A stretch of 64,000 nucleotides of DNA, taken from assembly GCF_021646545.1 (NCBI RefSeq), contig NZ_JAKIRP010000013.1, forward strand, positions 124,001 through 188,000, read 5' to 3'. The notes beneath the pieces are model-generated. The model was not told the DNA's origin, searched no databases, and was given only the letters and a program-made list of their open reading frames with translations. Both the position numbers and the translations under genes were made by a program. Origin of the DNA: Chitinophaga filiformis. GTDB taxonomy: Bacteria > Bacteroidota > Bacteroidia > Chitinophagales > Chitinophagaceae. Below, in pieces: positions 1 through 8,392 of this stretch (the stretch's first letter is position 1; the number at the start of each line of letters is the position of its first letter).

Positions 1-453
1 TTTCTCCTCAGTTGTGTAACTGATAGCTGCATGAATACGGTGATTGGCAGCGATATAACTCCTATGTACCAGCGTGTTGACCACCTTATTCAAGGCCGGT
101 ATCTCCTGACACAGCTGCTCAAAATCCTCTTTTTTGAACATCACCACCACCGCATCTTCCAGTACGTCAATATTGGTAGTAGACGGGGTTCCATTCACCA
201 GGCTCTCCCTGTCGCCCGCCCACCAGTTCTCCACCGAGAACTTCATAATACGCTCAATACCTTTTTCATCCAGGTGATAGCTCCGTAGACATCCTTTCGC
301 TACAAATGCATAGTAGTTCCATACATCCCCCTCCTGTAACAGGTACTGCTTCCGGCGCAGCTTTTTAATAAAGCTTCGGGATTGGATTAACGCCAGTTCT
401 TCCTGCGTGAAGCTGCCTTTCGATTGGAGATATTGCTGGAAAACATCAAACAT
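1..453 (-). CDS. Crp/Fnr-family transcriptional regulator, 3' part cut by window edge
   Basis: Reading leftward from the ATG at 453-451 gives an open frame of 151 codons that runs off the window. The protein begins MFDVFQQYLQSKGSFTQ and shows the cyclic-nucleotide-binding beta-roll pattern: LLQEGDVWNYYAFVAKGCLR around residues 40-60, an RSYHLDEKGIER strand, and a FSVENWWAGD segment near residue 85. This matches the small Bacteroidota Crp/Fnr regulators of about 190 residues. The C-terminal HTH lies outside the window. The usual cAMP-contacting residues are not obvious, as is common in this subgroup, so the ligand is unknown. The gene is a tail-to-head neighbour of the Omp85-type gene, on the same strand. 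Confidence 0.85.
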   Translation of the reverse strand, partial: MFDVFQQYLQSKGSFTQEELALIQSRSFIKKLRRKQYLLQEGDVWNYYAFVAKGCLRSYHLDEKGIERIMKFSVENWWAGDRESLVNGTPSTTNIDVLEDAVVVMFKKEDFEQLCQEIPALNKVVNTLVHRSYIAANHRIHAAISYTTEEK

Positions 454-550
454 GCGGTATTGCTTAGGTATTACGGTATAAAATTACTGTATAGTTATAA
501 ATTAGCGAAAATCGAAAACTACCGGTATACTTCCGTTAGCGCTTCTTCGT

Positions 551-1762
551 TTAGAACGCTTCGCCCAGGTTTAAACTAAACGTGCTGCCATACTTACTGA
601 CGCCATAGTCGAACGCTATATTCGTACCTGACCGCTTATTGAACTTGATACGCAGCCCTGCCCCAGTAGCAGGATGCAAGCCTGTAAACCGGTAGTTATC
701 TGCCTGTGTGACAGTATTCGCGTTCACAAATACCACAAAACCCAGCAACCCGTTTTTGGTAATATCCCTCCTGTATTCTGCTTCGAGATTGATCAACCCT
801 TTTCCTCTGAACCTGTTCTGATCTATCCCCCGCCCGCTCCGCGTATTGGGATCCCACCCAATACTGGGCAGGTCCAGGTAAGGCGTCTTGCGACTCAGCG
901 TTGTCCAATAAAATCCCCAGAAAGCCAGTACATTCTGCTGCCTTTCATCACCGAAGTGAATGTACTTCCTGTAATCCAGGTATAAGGACTCCCAGTTGTC
1001 GTTGCTACCCAGGAACGTGGGATTGATCCTGAAAACCGCATTAAAATAATGCCCTGCCTGCGGATTAATAGAGTTCTGCCTCGAATCCTTCAACAGGTTG
1101 AGAGAGATCCCCGACGAGACGGTCTGGCTGACGTCCGTTCCATACTTGTAACTCACGAATTTCGACAGCGTCAGACTATCATTATCCCTGATGCCGATGT
1201 TGGAATGCCAGTCCATATGATACCCCACCCCCACCAGCCATTTAGGTCTCACCTTACGGTAAAAGGTTTCATAGAACCGGAGATAATTATTCCCCAATAA
1301 CTGCTTCTGCTCATCAGGTACGCCATTTCCCATTCCCCAGGTGTACTGCGGATTGATAATAAAGCGCATATCCCCTACCATATTGTACATATTACCCTCC
1401 AGCCATATATTGGACCGCAGGGCGAAAGAAAAACGCCCTTTAAAGGAAAAAGACGGGGTGAACGATACGTTTGACAGGTTGGTTGTCCTTCGTGGACCCA
1501 GGTAAAAGGCCGCATTCGTAGAGGTGATCAGTGCCACGCCACCTCCCGGCATAGAGGATGCCGATGGCAATAATGAATAATAGATCCTTCTCTTCCCTAT
1601 TTTTTTAGGTGGCTTCGGTTTGTAATGGATAACACCCTTAAACAGGTCTATCACGTCCTTACGGGGTACAGTATCCTCGTCCTGGTCATCATCCCTGCGC
1701 TGCGCGATCAGGCAGGCGGGAAGGGCTAAAAACAGTATTATAATCAGGGTAACTTTCTTCAT
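551..1762 (-). CDS. BamA/TamA-type (Omp85 superfamily) outer-membrane barrel protein
   Basis: 403 residues with a signal peptide (MKKVTLIIILFLALPACLIA, cleavage near residue 20), a charged linker (RRDDDQDED) and then only beta-strand-rich barrel sequence with alternating aromatics. The FRGKGLINLEAEYRRDI segment near residues 318-334 resembles the substrate/barrel loop and following strand of the bacterial surface antigen (D15) domain, and the chain ends in an aromatic Phe as outer-membrane barrels do. No POTRA domains are present, so it is a short barrel-only member rather than BamA itself. It may act as a surface-exposed porin-like or secretion-accessory barrel; the specific role is unknown. 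The start is the only ATG in front of the signal peptide. Confidence 0.75.
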   Translation of the reverse strand: MKKVTLIIILFLALPACLIAQRRDDDQDEDTVPRKDVIDLFKGVIHYKPKPPKKIGKRRIYYSLLPSASSMPGGGVALITSTNAAFYLGPRRTTNLSNVSFTPSFSFKGRFSFALRSNIWLEGNMYNMVGDMRFIINPQYTWGMGNGVPDEQKQLLGNNYLRFYETFYRKVRPKWLVGVGYHMDWHSNIGIRDNDSLTLSKFVSYKYGTDVSQTVSSGISLNLLKDSRQNSINPQAGHYFNAVFRINPTFLGSNDNWESLYLDYRKYIHFGDERQQNVLAFWGFYWTTLSRKTPYLDLPSIGWDPNTRSGRGIDQNRFRGKGLINLEAEYRRDITKNGLLGFVVFVNANTVTQADNYRFTGLHPATGAGLRIKFNKRSGTNIAFDYGVSKYGSTFSLNLGEAF

Positions 1763-2444
1763 CAGCGTCAGCTATCTGGTTCTAACATAAATACTTAGTA
1801 TATAGTATAGTCTAAATATTATGCCAGCAGATACACTGTTAAACTGGCACGGTAGCGCCAACCCTTAGCACACCGGATAGCGACAATCCCCAACCTGATA
1901 TAATCGGCGCCTGCCCGGAGAGAAACCCGGCTACCAGGAGACCCGGTCATGTCCCTGCACCAAACATGGTCTTCTATCGTCCAGGTACTAATTGGCCGGC
2001 ACCATTCTCCTGTTCATAACATCTTTGTAACAAGTTCGCCACAGATCGGGCAATCATAAAACGCTAAGGAGGAACAACAATCGTCCAGGTACTAACTGGC
2101 CGGAACCATCCTCCTGTTCATAACATCTTTGTAAAAGTTCGCCACGGGCAATAATAAAACGAAGGAGGAACAACAAATTTCCGAAAATAATCAGGGCCCA
2201 GCCAGACGGCCAGGCCCCTTCTTTGAAATATAAACCTAAACAAGAGCCGGAACTATACAGACGAATGATATCGTAACGCATTCATTATCTTACACAAACT
2301 TCCATCAAAAATGCTCCGGATAAAATCCCCTAATCCGGGGAAAAGCCCTCCCCACCATATCCCCGGTATATATGCACAAACTATGCACATCCTGCTCACA
2401 GACACCATCTTTCCCTTACCTTAATACATTCATAATCAATAAAG
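1763..2444. other. Intergenic region without recognised gene
   Basis: This 680-bp space holds the direct duplication described at 1977-2176. No open frame has a credible protein. GGGCC/GGCCC near 2192-2217 could form a short hairpin, but it has no clear T-tract. The rest shows nothing I can name. Confidence 0.6.
1977..2176. repeat. Direct tandem duplication, units of 104 and 96 bp
   Basis: Unit 1 is 1977-2080 and unit 2 is 2081-2176. Both start TCGTCCAGGTACTAA and end GGAGGAACAACAA, and both contain TGTTCATAACATCTTTGTAA. Unit 2 has lost a few bases (CAAGTTCGCC versus AAGTTCGCC, and a shortened ACAGATCGGG segment). It is a recent local tandem duplication in non-coding DNA. Confidence 0.9.
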
Positions 2445-3296
2445 ATGAGTAGACAAACAGGTTTTTTCCCGTATAGCGGCAAGCTGAAAGACCGGGTAGG
2501 CTATTACAGGAAAAACAAAAAAGGTGAGAAAGAATGGTGGACACGCCAGGCCGCAGAACACGTACGGCGGACCGCCGCCACAAAAAGAGCTGCCACCGAC
2601 TTTGGCACTGCCTGCAGATGCAGTCGCCTGGTTCGTCATGCCCTGCGCCCATGGCTGCAGTATTATGGCTACCACTTTGACCACAACCGGCTTAACAAAG
2701 CTTTTATCAACCTTGTAAAAGCTGATACAGCTCACAAAACCGGCTTTAAACTGCCCACCCATCAAAACATGCAATCCCTCCGCGGATTTCACTTCAACAC
2801 TGTTAAAACAACACACGATTTCTTAACCGGCACTCCTGTCATCACCAATGAAAACGGCAACAGGACAGCTGTCCTGCTGCCCGGTATCCATATCAGCAAT
2901 GCAAAGCGCTATAAAGGCATTACACATATCACGGTAAAGGCAATCGCATTGCCATTCAACTTCAGACAAAACACCACAGCTGCTGTCGCCAGCGAGACTA
3001 TCACCATAAAGCGTAACAACGCACCTCAACCCATCACCCTTACCCTGCCTGCCAGCAAAGAGCAAACGCTCATCATGCTCGAAATACAATGCGGCTATGA
3101 AATAAACGGTAGCATAGTAATATCTCCGAAGAAAGAAACGGCAGCAATAGACATCATTGCAGTACTGCCCGCAAGGAAAACTCCAAAGGTCAAAACGAAC
3201 AAAACACCTCAGCTGCGCATCATCCCTCTTTGCTGTCAGACAGTGAAGAAACATCAAAGCAGACGACGCGTTTCCGTATATCCGTTGAAGGAATGA
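2445..3296 (+). CDS. Hypothetical protein of a Bacteroidota-restricted family (283 aa)
   Basis: No enzyme motif is visible. The N-terminus (about residues 1-70) follows a pattern I associate with a widespread but unnamed Bacteroidota family: a KLKDRVGYYRKNKKGEKEWW segment, then RTAATKRAATDFGTACRCSRLVRHAL, i.e. an R-T-x(3)-R-x(3)-F-G-x-A-x(3)-L-x(2)-A-L helix. The middle is beta-rich and the C-terminus is Lys/Arg-rich and basic (KTPKVKTNK, KKHQSRRR). There is no signal peptide or membrane segment. Relatives are usually about 200-280 residues long and lie singly between unrelated genes, as here. Function is unknown. The start ATG at 2445 follows an AATAAAG stretch without a clear Shine-Dalgarno. 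Confidence 0.7.
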   Translation: MSRQTGFFPYSGKLKDRVGYYRKNKKGEKEWWTRQAAEHVRRTAATKRAATDFGTACRCSRLVRHALRPWLQYYGYHFDHNRLNKAFINLVKADTAHKTGFKLPTHQNMQSLRGFHFNTVKTTHDFLTGTPVITNENGNRTAVLLPGIHISNAKRYKGITHITVKAIALPFNFRQNTTAAVASETITIKRNNAPQPITLTLPASKEQTLIMLEIQCGYEINGSIVISPKKETAAIDIIAVLPARKTPKVKTNKTPQLRIIPLCCQTVKKHQSRRRVSVYPLKE

Positions 3297-3669
3297 TAAC
3301 GCAGCTCACTCATGCATGAATAAATATGTTTTCATTTCAACTGACGACAGCATTGCTCCGCTTGTATCCCTATGCCCCAAAACCAACATTTCAGCATCTT
3401 CACCTCATTTTTATAAGCAGGATACATGAACCAACCAGCAATAAGACCCTCAAAACACAACATATCGCCCCTATTTATTCAGTAATTGGTATCCACAACT
3501 ACATACGCGAGATAGCAACGATGCTTTTTTGTAAGTCCACCTCAAAGCCATGGTAGCTTCACTGTTACTCCTGGGTAACGCCACTTGCACAGTACATAAA
3601 CAGCACATACATAGCAACACCTCCCAAAGTATTTGACGACTATCTATAATCGGGGCATCAAAGTCGCCA

Positions 3670-3817
3670 GGTTTCAGGTGGAGACGTCGGGCCTTATCCC
3701 TTAGAGAGCCTCACACGCTTGACAGGAGTTCAATCAGCATTCCCAAGGCCCCCACGCTTGACAAAGTCCAATAGCAAGTCTCGAAAAGGGATACAGCCCG
3801 ATGTCCCACCTGAAACC
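3670..3817. repeat. Interspersed interrupted palindrome, copy C (148 bp)
   Basis: The left end reads GGTTTCAGGTGGAGACGTCG and the right end is its imperfect reverse complement (CGATGTCCCACCTGAAACC), so the termini pair over about 35 bp including TATCCC/GGGATA. The interior carries ACACGCTTGACAGGAGTTCA and GCATTCCCA, similar to the interior of copies D, E and F. No protein is encoded. Confidence 0.85.
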
Positions 3818-3849
3818 GCAGCAACGGAGATAACTGCCAATTATTTTTT

Positions 3850-3952
3850 TACGCCCACCGCATAAGGTTATTGACGAAGGAGGTAACCGCGTACGCCCAC
3901 CACCAAAGCCACGTACGCCACCGCCAAAGGCGCGTACGCCCACGGCATAAAG
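3850..3952. repeat. Degenerate ~21-bp GTACGCCCACC tandem repeat
   Basis: Four imperfect units share the core TACGCCCACCGCC(A/T)AA(A/G)G: 3850-3867, 3889-3910, 3911-3930 and 3931-3952. The first is separated from the rest by about 20 bp. It is GC-rich compared with its surroundings and lies just upstream of the 1096-residue gene. Confidence 0.7.
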
Positions 3953-4016
3953 CCAGGCATTGCATCTGCCACTCCCCGGCATTATCTTTGCCCTACACCA
4001 CCCATAATGCTAATCC

Positions 4017-7000
4017 ATGTCAAAGAAATACCTGCTGTTTATTACACTACTACTTTTATCAGTAACACACCACACCTTCGCCCAGCAATCACCCAGCGCC
4101 ATACCAATCCAATTCACTTTAAAACAAGCCGGTTACGTTACCCTGGTTGTTGAAAACAGCGCCGGCATACGCGTACGCAATCTGGTTGCCGAAACATGGT
4201 TTCCCGCCGGTAAGAACACCGTACAATGGGATGGCCTTGATGATCTGGGAAGAGATGGCGACGCTGCACGACATGGCGTGTACAGCGTTCCAGGCAAGAT
4301 GGTCACACCAGGACAATATAAGGTCCGCGGACTGGTAAGAGGCGCTATCAACGCTCATTACGAACTGGCAACTTATTCAACCGGTACTCCTCCCTGGAGA
4401 ACGGAAGACCATACCGGTGCCTGGCTGGCCAATCATACACCTCCGCAGGCCGCATTATTTGTCCCTGCAGGCGCTTCACCTACCGGACAACCTGCAGTAC
4501 TCTTAGGCTGTTACATCACTGAAGGCCCCGATGGCATGGCATGGATCGATATGAATGGCCGCAAACGCGGAGGCCGTACCTGGGTAGGCGGCGTCTGGAC
4601 TGCCGCTCCCTTCATGGCAATGGACAATGGCCCCAAAGCTATTCCCGGCACCGATCTGTATGTGGCATCCGCATGGGAGACCAACAAAAAATCCGGTATT
4701 GCAGAACTCCGCATCAATGCCCTGAGCGCTAATAAAAAGAACGACTACGACGTAAAACAGATCCTCAAATATTCCCTGGGCGCCATCCAACTGGATGACG
4801 TACAGGATGCCATCTCCGGCATGGCGGTCAACAACGGTATCCTGCTCATCAGTCTTCGTAACAAGAACCGCATTCTAATGATCGATGTAAGTCAGGGCAA
4901 GGTGACAGACAGCCTACAGATCACCGCACCGGCAGGCATGTGTTATGATGCAACTGGACGTCTGTTATTGCTTTCGGGAGATGATCTGCTGCGTTACACC
5001 GGCTCCCTCCGCAGTAACAGACCAGAGAAACTAATTGACAATGGACTGGAAGCACCCAATGCACTTACACTCGACAAATCAGGCAATATCTACATCAGCG
5101 ATCGTGGCAAAAGCCACACCGTTAAAATATTCTCTCCCGCAGGCAAGTACCTCCGGCAGATCGGTACGCCCGGCGCTCCTGCTGCCGGCCCGTACAATCC
5201 GCAGCACATGAACAATCCCGCCGGCATCACCATCGACGCCAACCAGCAACTATGGGTAACAGAAGCCGATTACCTGCCCAAAAGGGTCAGCGTATGGTCG
5301 CTGGATGGTAAACTGCTGCACGCGTATTATGGTCCTCCGAAATATGGCGGTGGCGGTACCCTCGATCCGCAGGATAAGTCCCGCTTCTATTACGCCGACG
5401 ACGCCCATGGCGCCATGGAGTTCGCCATCAACTGGCAGACGGGTACTTCCACCTTAAAACAGGTCTACTACCGGCCCGACGCTGACGACCTGCCACTGGC
5501 ATCCCGCAATGCAGCGCCGGAAACACCGCTCTATTACAACGGACAACAATACTTCACCAACTGCTACAACAGCAACCCTACCAGCGGCGCTCCTATCGCC
5601 TACCTTTTCATCAGGCGGGAGGGTATTGCATACCCTGTAGCTGCCATGGGACAAGCATCACAATGGGACCTCCTGAAAGGAGACGCCTTTAAAGCCTCCT
5701 GGCCCCAGGGCGTCAACCTCAATGCCAGGGGAGGTTCCAGCCAGGCATTCTTCATATGGCAGGACCTGAACGGCGACGCCCGCGTGCAACCCAATGAGGT
5801 TAGATACCAGCAGGGCACCACCGGCGGTGTCACCATCATGCCTGACCTCTCCTTCTGTGTGGCCAGGATCAATGATAAAGCCGTCCGCTTCGCCGTTACC
5901 GGCACCACCAAACTGGGCGTGCCTCTCTACGATATCAACAAAGGAAAAATACTTGCACAAGGTGTACAATCTCCCGCTTCCTCCGGCGGCGACCAGCTGC
6001 TGGAAGGCCCTGACGGTTGGAACATACTTACCCTAGGTGCGAAACCATTCTCTCCGCTCTCTGTCAGCGGTACAAAGAACGGAACCCCTGTATGGAGTTA
6101 TCCCAACCTCTGGCCGGGATTGCACGCATCTCACAATGCACCTGTTGCAGACCTCCCCGGACAGCTCACCGGTACCACCCGTCTGCTGGGAGGCTTTTTC
6201 AATGTCAAAGGCAGCGATGCAGGTCCGCTCTGGGCCATCAACGGCAATCACGGTAACGTCTATATCTTTACTGCGGATGGTCTCTTCGTAGCATCCCTCT
6301 TCCAGAATATGAGAAGCGGCAGGATCTGGCGGATGCCTTCGGCACAAAGGAATATGCCGCTCGACAGCATCACGCTGGGCGAAGAGAACTTCTGGCCCAG
6401 CATCACTGCCACCCAGGATGGGAAGGTCTACCTGGTAGATGGCGCCCGCAGCGCTATCGTAAGACTGGACGGTATGGACAACATCAGCCGTCTGCCCGAC
6501 ATGACCATCACCGTCAATCAGTCCTCTCTCAACAGAAGCCTTTCCGCAATGGCTGCCACACAGGCCGCCCGCCAGCAGGCAACAGGACCGAAGACCTTAC
6601 AGGTGAACATCCTTTCTCAAAAGCCTGTCATCGACGGCAAACTGAACGACTGGAGCTCCGCCTCCTGGGCCGATATCGACAAAAGGGGCGTAAAAGGATA
6701 CTTCAACTCCAGCGCGCAACCTTACGACGTTACCGGCGCCCTCACCGTGTCGGGAGGAAGATTATACGCAGCCTTCCGCACCGGCAATCCGCACCTGGCA
6801 GACAACTCCGGCGAAATGCCACAGGCGCCTTTTAAAACCGGTGGCGCACTCGACATCATGATCGGCAGTACCAACGCCAAAGCAGATCCCAACCGTCGCA
6901 CACCCGTTGCCGGCGATTGCCGACTGCTCATCAGTGTCATCAACGGCAAGCCGCAGGCATTACTCTACCGCGCCGTCGTACCAGGTACCCGTACGGAAGA

Positions 7001-7307
7001 CAAAGTGCCTTTCTCCTCCCCTTCAAGGACGATCACCTTCGACAGGGTAGATAATCTCACCAGCCAGCTCCAGTTTGCCACTTCCGGGGGCAATTACGAG
7101 CTTTCCATACCATTATCGGCATTGGGCCTCCAGGCCGTCGACGGACTTAAAATAAAGGGGGATATAGGCATTCTACGGGGTAATCAAGGTGAGACCACCT
7201 CCCGCCTCTATTGGAGCAATAAAGCAACCGGCATTACTGCGGATGTACCTTCTGAAGCCATGTTATCGCCAGACCTGTGGGGCACCTTTCAGTTCCGGAA
7301 GCAATAA
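4017..7307 (+). CDS. Large secreted beta-propeller protein with FlgD-like N-domain and CBM9/DOMON-like C-domain
   Basis: 1096 residues. Residues 1-22 are a signal peptide (MSKKYLLFITLLLLSVTHHTFAQ). Residues about 30-110 look like a FlgD-type Ig domain (ENSAGIRVRNLV...GKNTVQWDGLDDLGR). Residues about 270-470 carry NHL-like strands (LDKSGNIYISDRG, IDANQQLWVTEADY), suggesting a propeller. A DLNGDARVQPNEV segment near residue 585 looks like a calcium-binding loop. Residues about 860-1095 (KPVIDGKLNDWSSASW and following) resemble a CBM9/DOMON-type sugar- or haem-binding sandwich. No catalytic motif was recognised. It is probably an exported carbohydrate-related protein, but it has no type IX sorting domain and its substrate is unknown. 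Confidence 0.75.
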   Translation: MSKKYLLFITLLLLSVTHHTFAQQSPSAIPIQFTLKQAGYVTLVVENSAGIRVRNLVAETWFPAGKNTVQWDGLDDLGRDGDAARHGVYSVPGKMVTPGQYKVRGLVRGAINAHYELATYSTGTPPWRTEDHTGAWLANHTPPQAALFVPAGASPTGQPAVLLGCYITEGPDGMAWIDMNGRKRGGRTWVGGVWTAAPFMAMDNGPKAIPGTDLYVASAWETNKKSGIAELRINALSANKKNDYDVKQILKYSLGAIQLDDVQDAISGMAVNNGILLISLRNKNRILMIDVSQGKVTDSLQITAPAGMCYDATGRLLLLSGDDLLRYTGSLRSNRPEKLIDNGLEAPNALTLDKSGNIYISDRGKSHTVKIFSPAGKYLRQIGTPGAPAAGPYNPQHMNNPAGITIDANQQLWVTEADYLPKRVSVWSLDGKLLHAYYGPPKYGGGGTLDPQDKSRFYYADDAHGAMEFAINWQTGTSTLKQVYYRPDADDLPLASRNAAPETPLYYNGQQYFTNCYNSNPTSGAPIAYLFIRREGIAYPVAAMGQASQWDLLKGDAFKASWPQGVNLNARGGSSQAFFIWQDLNGDARVQPNEVRYQQGTTGGVTIMPDLSFCVARINDKAVRFAVTGTTKLGVPLYDINKGKILAQGVQSPASSGGDQLLEGPDGWNILTLGAKPFSPLSVSGTKNGTPVWSYPNLWPGLHASHNAPVADLPGQLTGTTRLLGGFFNVKGSDAGPLWAINGNHGNVYIFTADGLFVASLFQNMRSGRIWRMPSAQRNMPLDSITLGEENFWPSITATQDGKVYLVDGARSAIVRLDGMDNISRLPDMTITVNQSSLNRSLSAMAATQAARQQATGPKTLQVNILSQKPVIDGKLNDWSSASWADIDKRGVKGYFNSSAQPYDVTGALTVSGGRLYAAFRTGNPHLADNSGEMPQAPFKTGGALDIMIGSTNAKADPNRRTPVAGDCRLLISVINGKPQALLYRAVVPGTRTEDKVPFSSPSRTITFDRVDNLTSQLQFATSGGNYELSIPLSALGLQAVDGLKIKGDIGILRGNQGETTSRLYWSNKATGITADVPSEAMLSPDLWGTFQFRKQ

Positions 7308-7325
7308 AGTACTGGCATCCCTTTA

Positions 7326-7624
7326 TTCACGCAAAGTAGCTCGGTTCCGGTCTTTGGATGATCAGTTGCTGATTCTATTATTCACGCAAAGTAGCTCGGT
7401 TTCAGTCTTTGGATGATCAGTTGCTGATTTTATTATTCACGCAAAGTAGCTCGGTTCCTGTCTTTGGATGATCAGTTGCTGATTTTATTATTCACGCAAA
7501 GTAGCTCGGTTCCTGTCTTTGGATGATCAGCTGCTGATTTTATTATTCACGCAAAGTAGATCGGTTCCAGTCTTTGGATGATCAGTTGCTGATTTTATTA
7601 TTCACGCAAAGTAGCTCGGTTTCA
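7326..7624. repeat. 55-bp tandem array, five full units plus partial
   Basis: Units start TTCACGCAAAGTAGCTCGGT at 7326, 7381, 7436, 7491 and 7546. A sixth partial unit starts at 7601 and runs into palindromic element A. Units differ by only one to three bases. The first ~24 bp of each unit equal the outer left end of element A, so the array looks like amplification of the element terminus plus ~30 bp of flank (GTCTTTGGATGATCAG...). There are no unique spacers, so it is not a CRISPR. Confidence 0.92.
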
Positions 7625-7769
7625 GCATGGGATGGCGGTCGGCGCCTCTCTGGATGACTATTGAGCGTTGTCAATCGTATAGGATTTTGGATACAGATTT
7701 AACAGTATCAGTCGTGTCACCCGAGAGCCGAAGGCCCGCCATTCCCATCTGAAACCGGTGCTACTTTCG
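7606..7769. repeat. Interspersed interrupted palindrome, copy A
   Basis: The core runs from CGGTTTCAG at 7617 to CTGAAACCG ending at 7757. Pairing extends outward: GCAAAGTAGC on the left against GCTACTTTCGC on the right, giving about 164 bp. The arms continue inward as ATGGGATGGCGGTCGGCGCC and GGCCCGCCATTCCCAT, with several mismatches. Copy A is in the opposite orientation to copy B at 18602: its right arm matches the left arm of copy B. Confidence 0.88.
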
Positions 7770-7903
7770 CTCTCCCTACAATATAATTTGCGTCATCCTA
7801 ATCAGGAGTCAAATGCAAGTGACAACAAACAGATGGAACCGTTTCAAATTGAATCACACTAAACCAGCAAATAAGCGAATTAGATAAAGGGAATTACCTA
7901 AGT

Positions 7904-8007
7904 GAATCAGATAACTGATCGGATACTGAGTCAGATAACTGATCGAATACTGAATCAGATAACTGAATCGGACAAATAATCGGACAAATGATCGGATAAC
8001 TGAATCA
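7904..8007. repeat. Degenerate 24-bp tandem repeat (GAATCAGATAACTGATCGGA)
   Basis: At least four imperfect units based on GAATCAGATAACTGATCGGA plus TACT lie at 7904-7927, 7928-7951, 7952 onward and about 7984-8007. The last two include GGACAAAT insertions. It is AT-rich non-coding sequence. Confidence 0.75.
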
Positions 8008-8136
8008 TATCAAAATGACATTGAATTCAAATAACCGTCACTCCTCCAAGAGGCTGACATGAATCCAACAAGGTTGCCTTGCATACGTCCGTCCCTCTCT
8101 TACCCCTACCCCCAATTGGACGACAATAACTGCGGA

Positions 8137-8288
8137 CGGTTTGAGGTGGAGATCACTGGCCTAAGTTGTTTGAAGTATGCTGACACGACCCACCAGGGGT
8201 TTAATAGCATTCCCATCGCCCAACCGAAAAAAAACGATGATAGCAAGGAACTTCAAAGAACTCAGCCAGTGGTCCCACACTCAAACCG
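8137..8288. repeat. Interspersed interrupted palindrome, copy D (152 bp)
   Basis: The left arm CGGTTTGAGGTGGAGATCAC continues TGGCC...TTTGAAG, and the right arm is its imperfect reverse complement ending CCACACTCAAACCG. It is nearly identical to copies E and F, 3 kb away on the other side of the permease gene. The similarity continues about 45 bp to the left (CCAATTGGACGACAATAACT) and about 18 bp to the right. Confidence 0.9.
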
Positions 8289-8353
8289 GATCGCGTGAAG
8301 TCCAATCCCCACAACCCACCATCTCCAACCGAACCGCATAATCCACGTCCAAA

Positions 8354-8386
8354 ACAAAAAAGCCGCATCCAAAAGACGCGGCTTTC
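8354..8386 (-). terminator. Intrinsic terminator of the FtsX-like permease gene
   Basis: Read on the minus strand, AAAGCCGC and GCGGCTTT enclose an 11-nt loop and are followed by a T-run. It lies directly after the stop codon at 8393. The inverted copy of the stem has A-rich flanks on the other side too, so it may also stop transcripts coming from the left. Confidence 0.88.
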
Positions 8387-8392
8387 AAAAAC

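Larger units (their letters stand above)
3297..4016. other. Intergenic region with one palindromic element and a short tandem array
   Basis: The region contains palindromic element copy C (3670-3817) and the 21-bp repeats at 3850-3952. The open frame at 3326-3556 has no family signature and I do not call it a gene. The promoter of the 4017 gene should lie in the last 60 bp but I see no clear boxes. Confidence 0.6.
7308..8392. other. Repeat-filled convergent intergenic region (1.1 kb)
   Basis: Between the convergent 4017 and 8393 genes lie a 55-bp tandem array (7326-7624), palindromic element A (7617-7757), a degenerate 24-bp array (7904-8007), palindromic element D (8137-8288) and the terminator of the permease gene. 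No gene is supported. Confidence 0.75.

Noticed and set aside
2054..2281. 75-codon minus-strand frame
   Set aside because: It overlaps the tandem duplication and has no protein-like pattern.
3326..3556. 76-codon open frame after the hypothetical gene
   Set aside because: No family pattern, no start context, low-complexity composition; it lies in spacer DNA.
7326..7624. Possible CRISPR array (regular 55-bp period)
   Set aside because: The whole unit repeats with no unique spacers and there are no cas genes.
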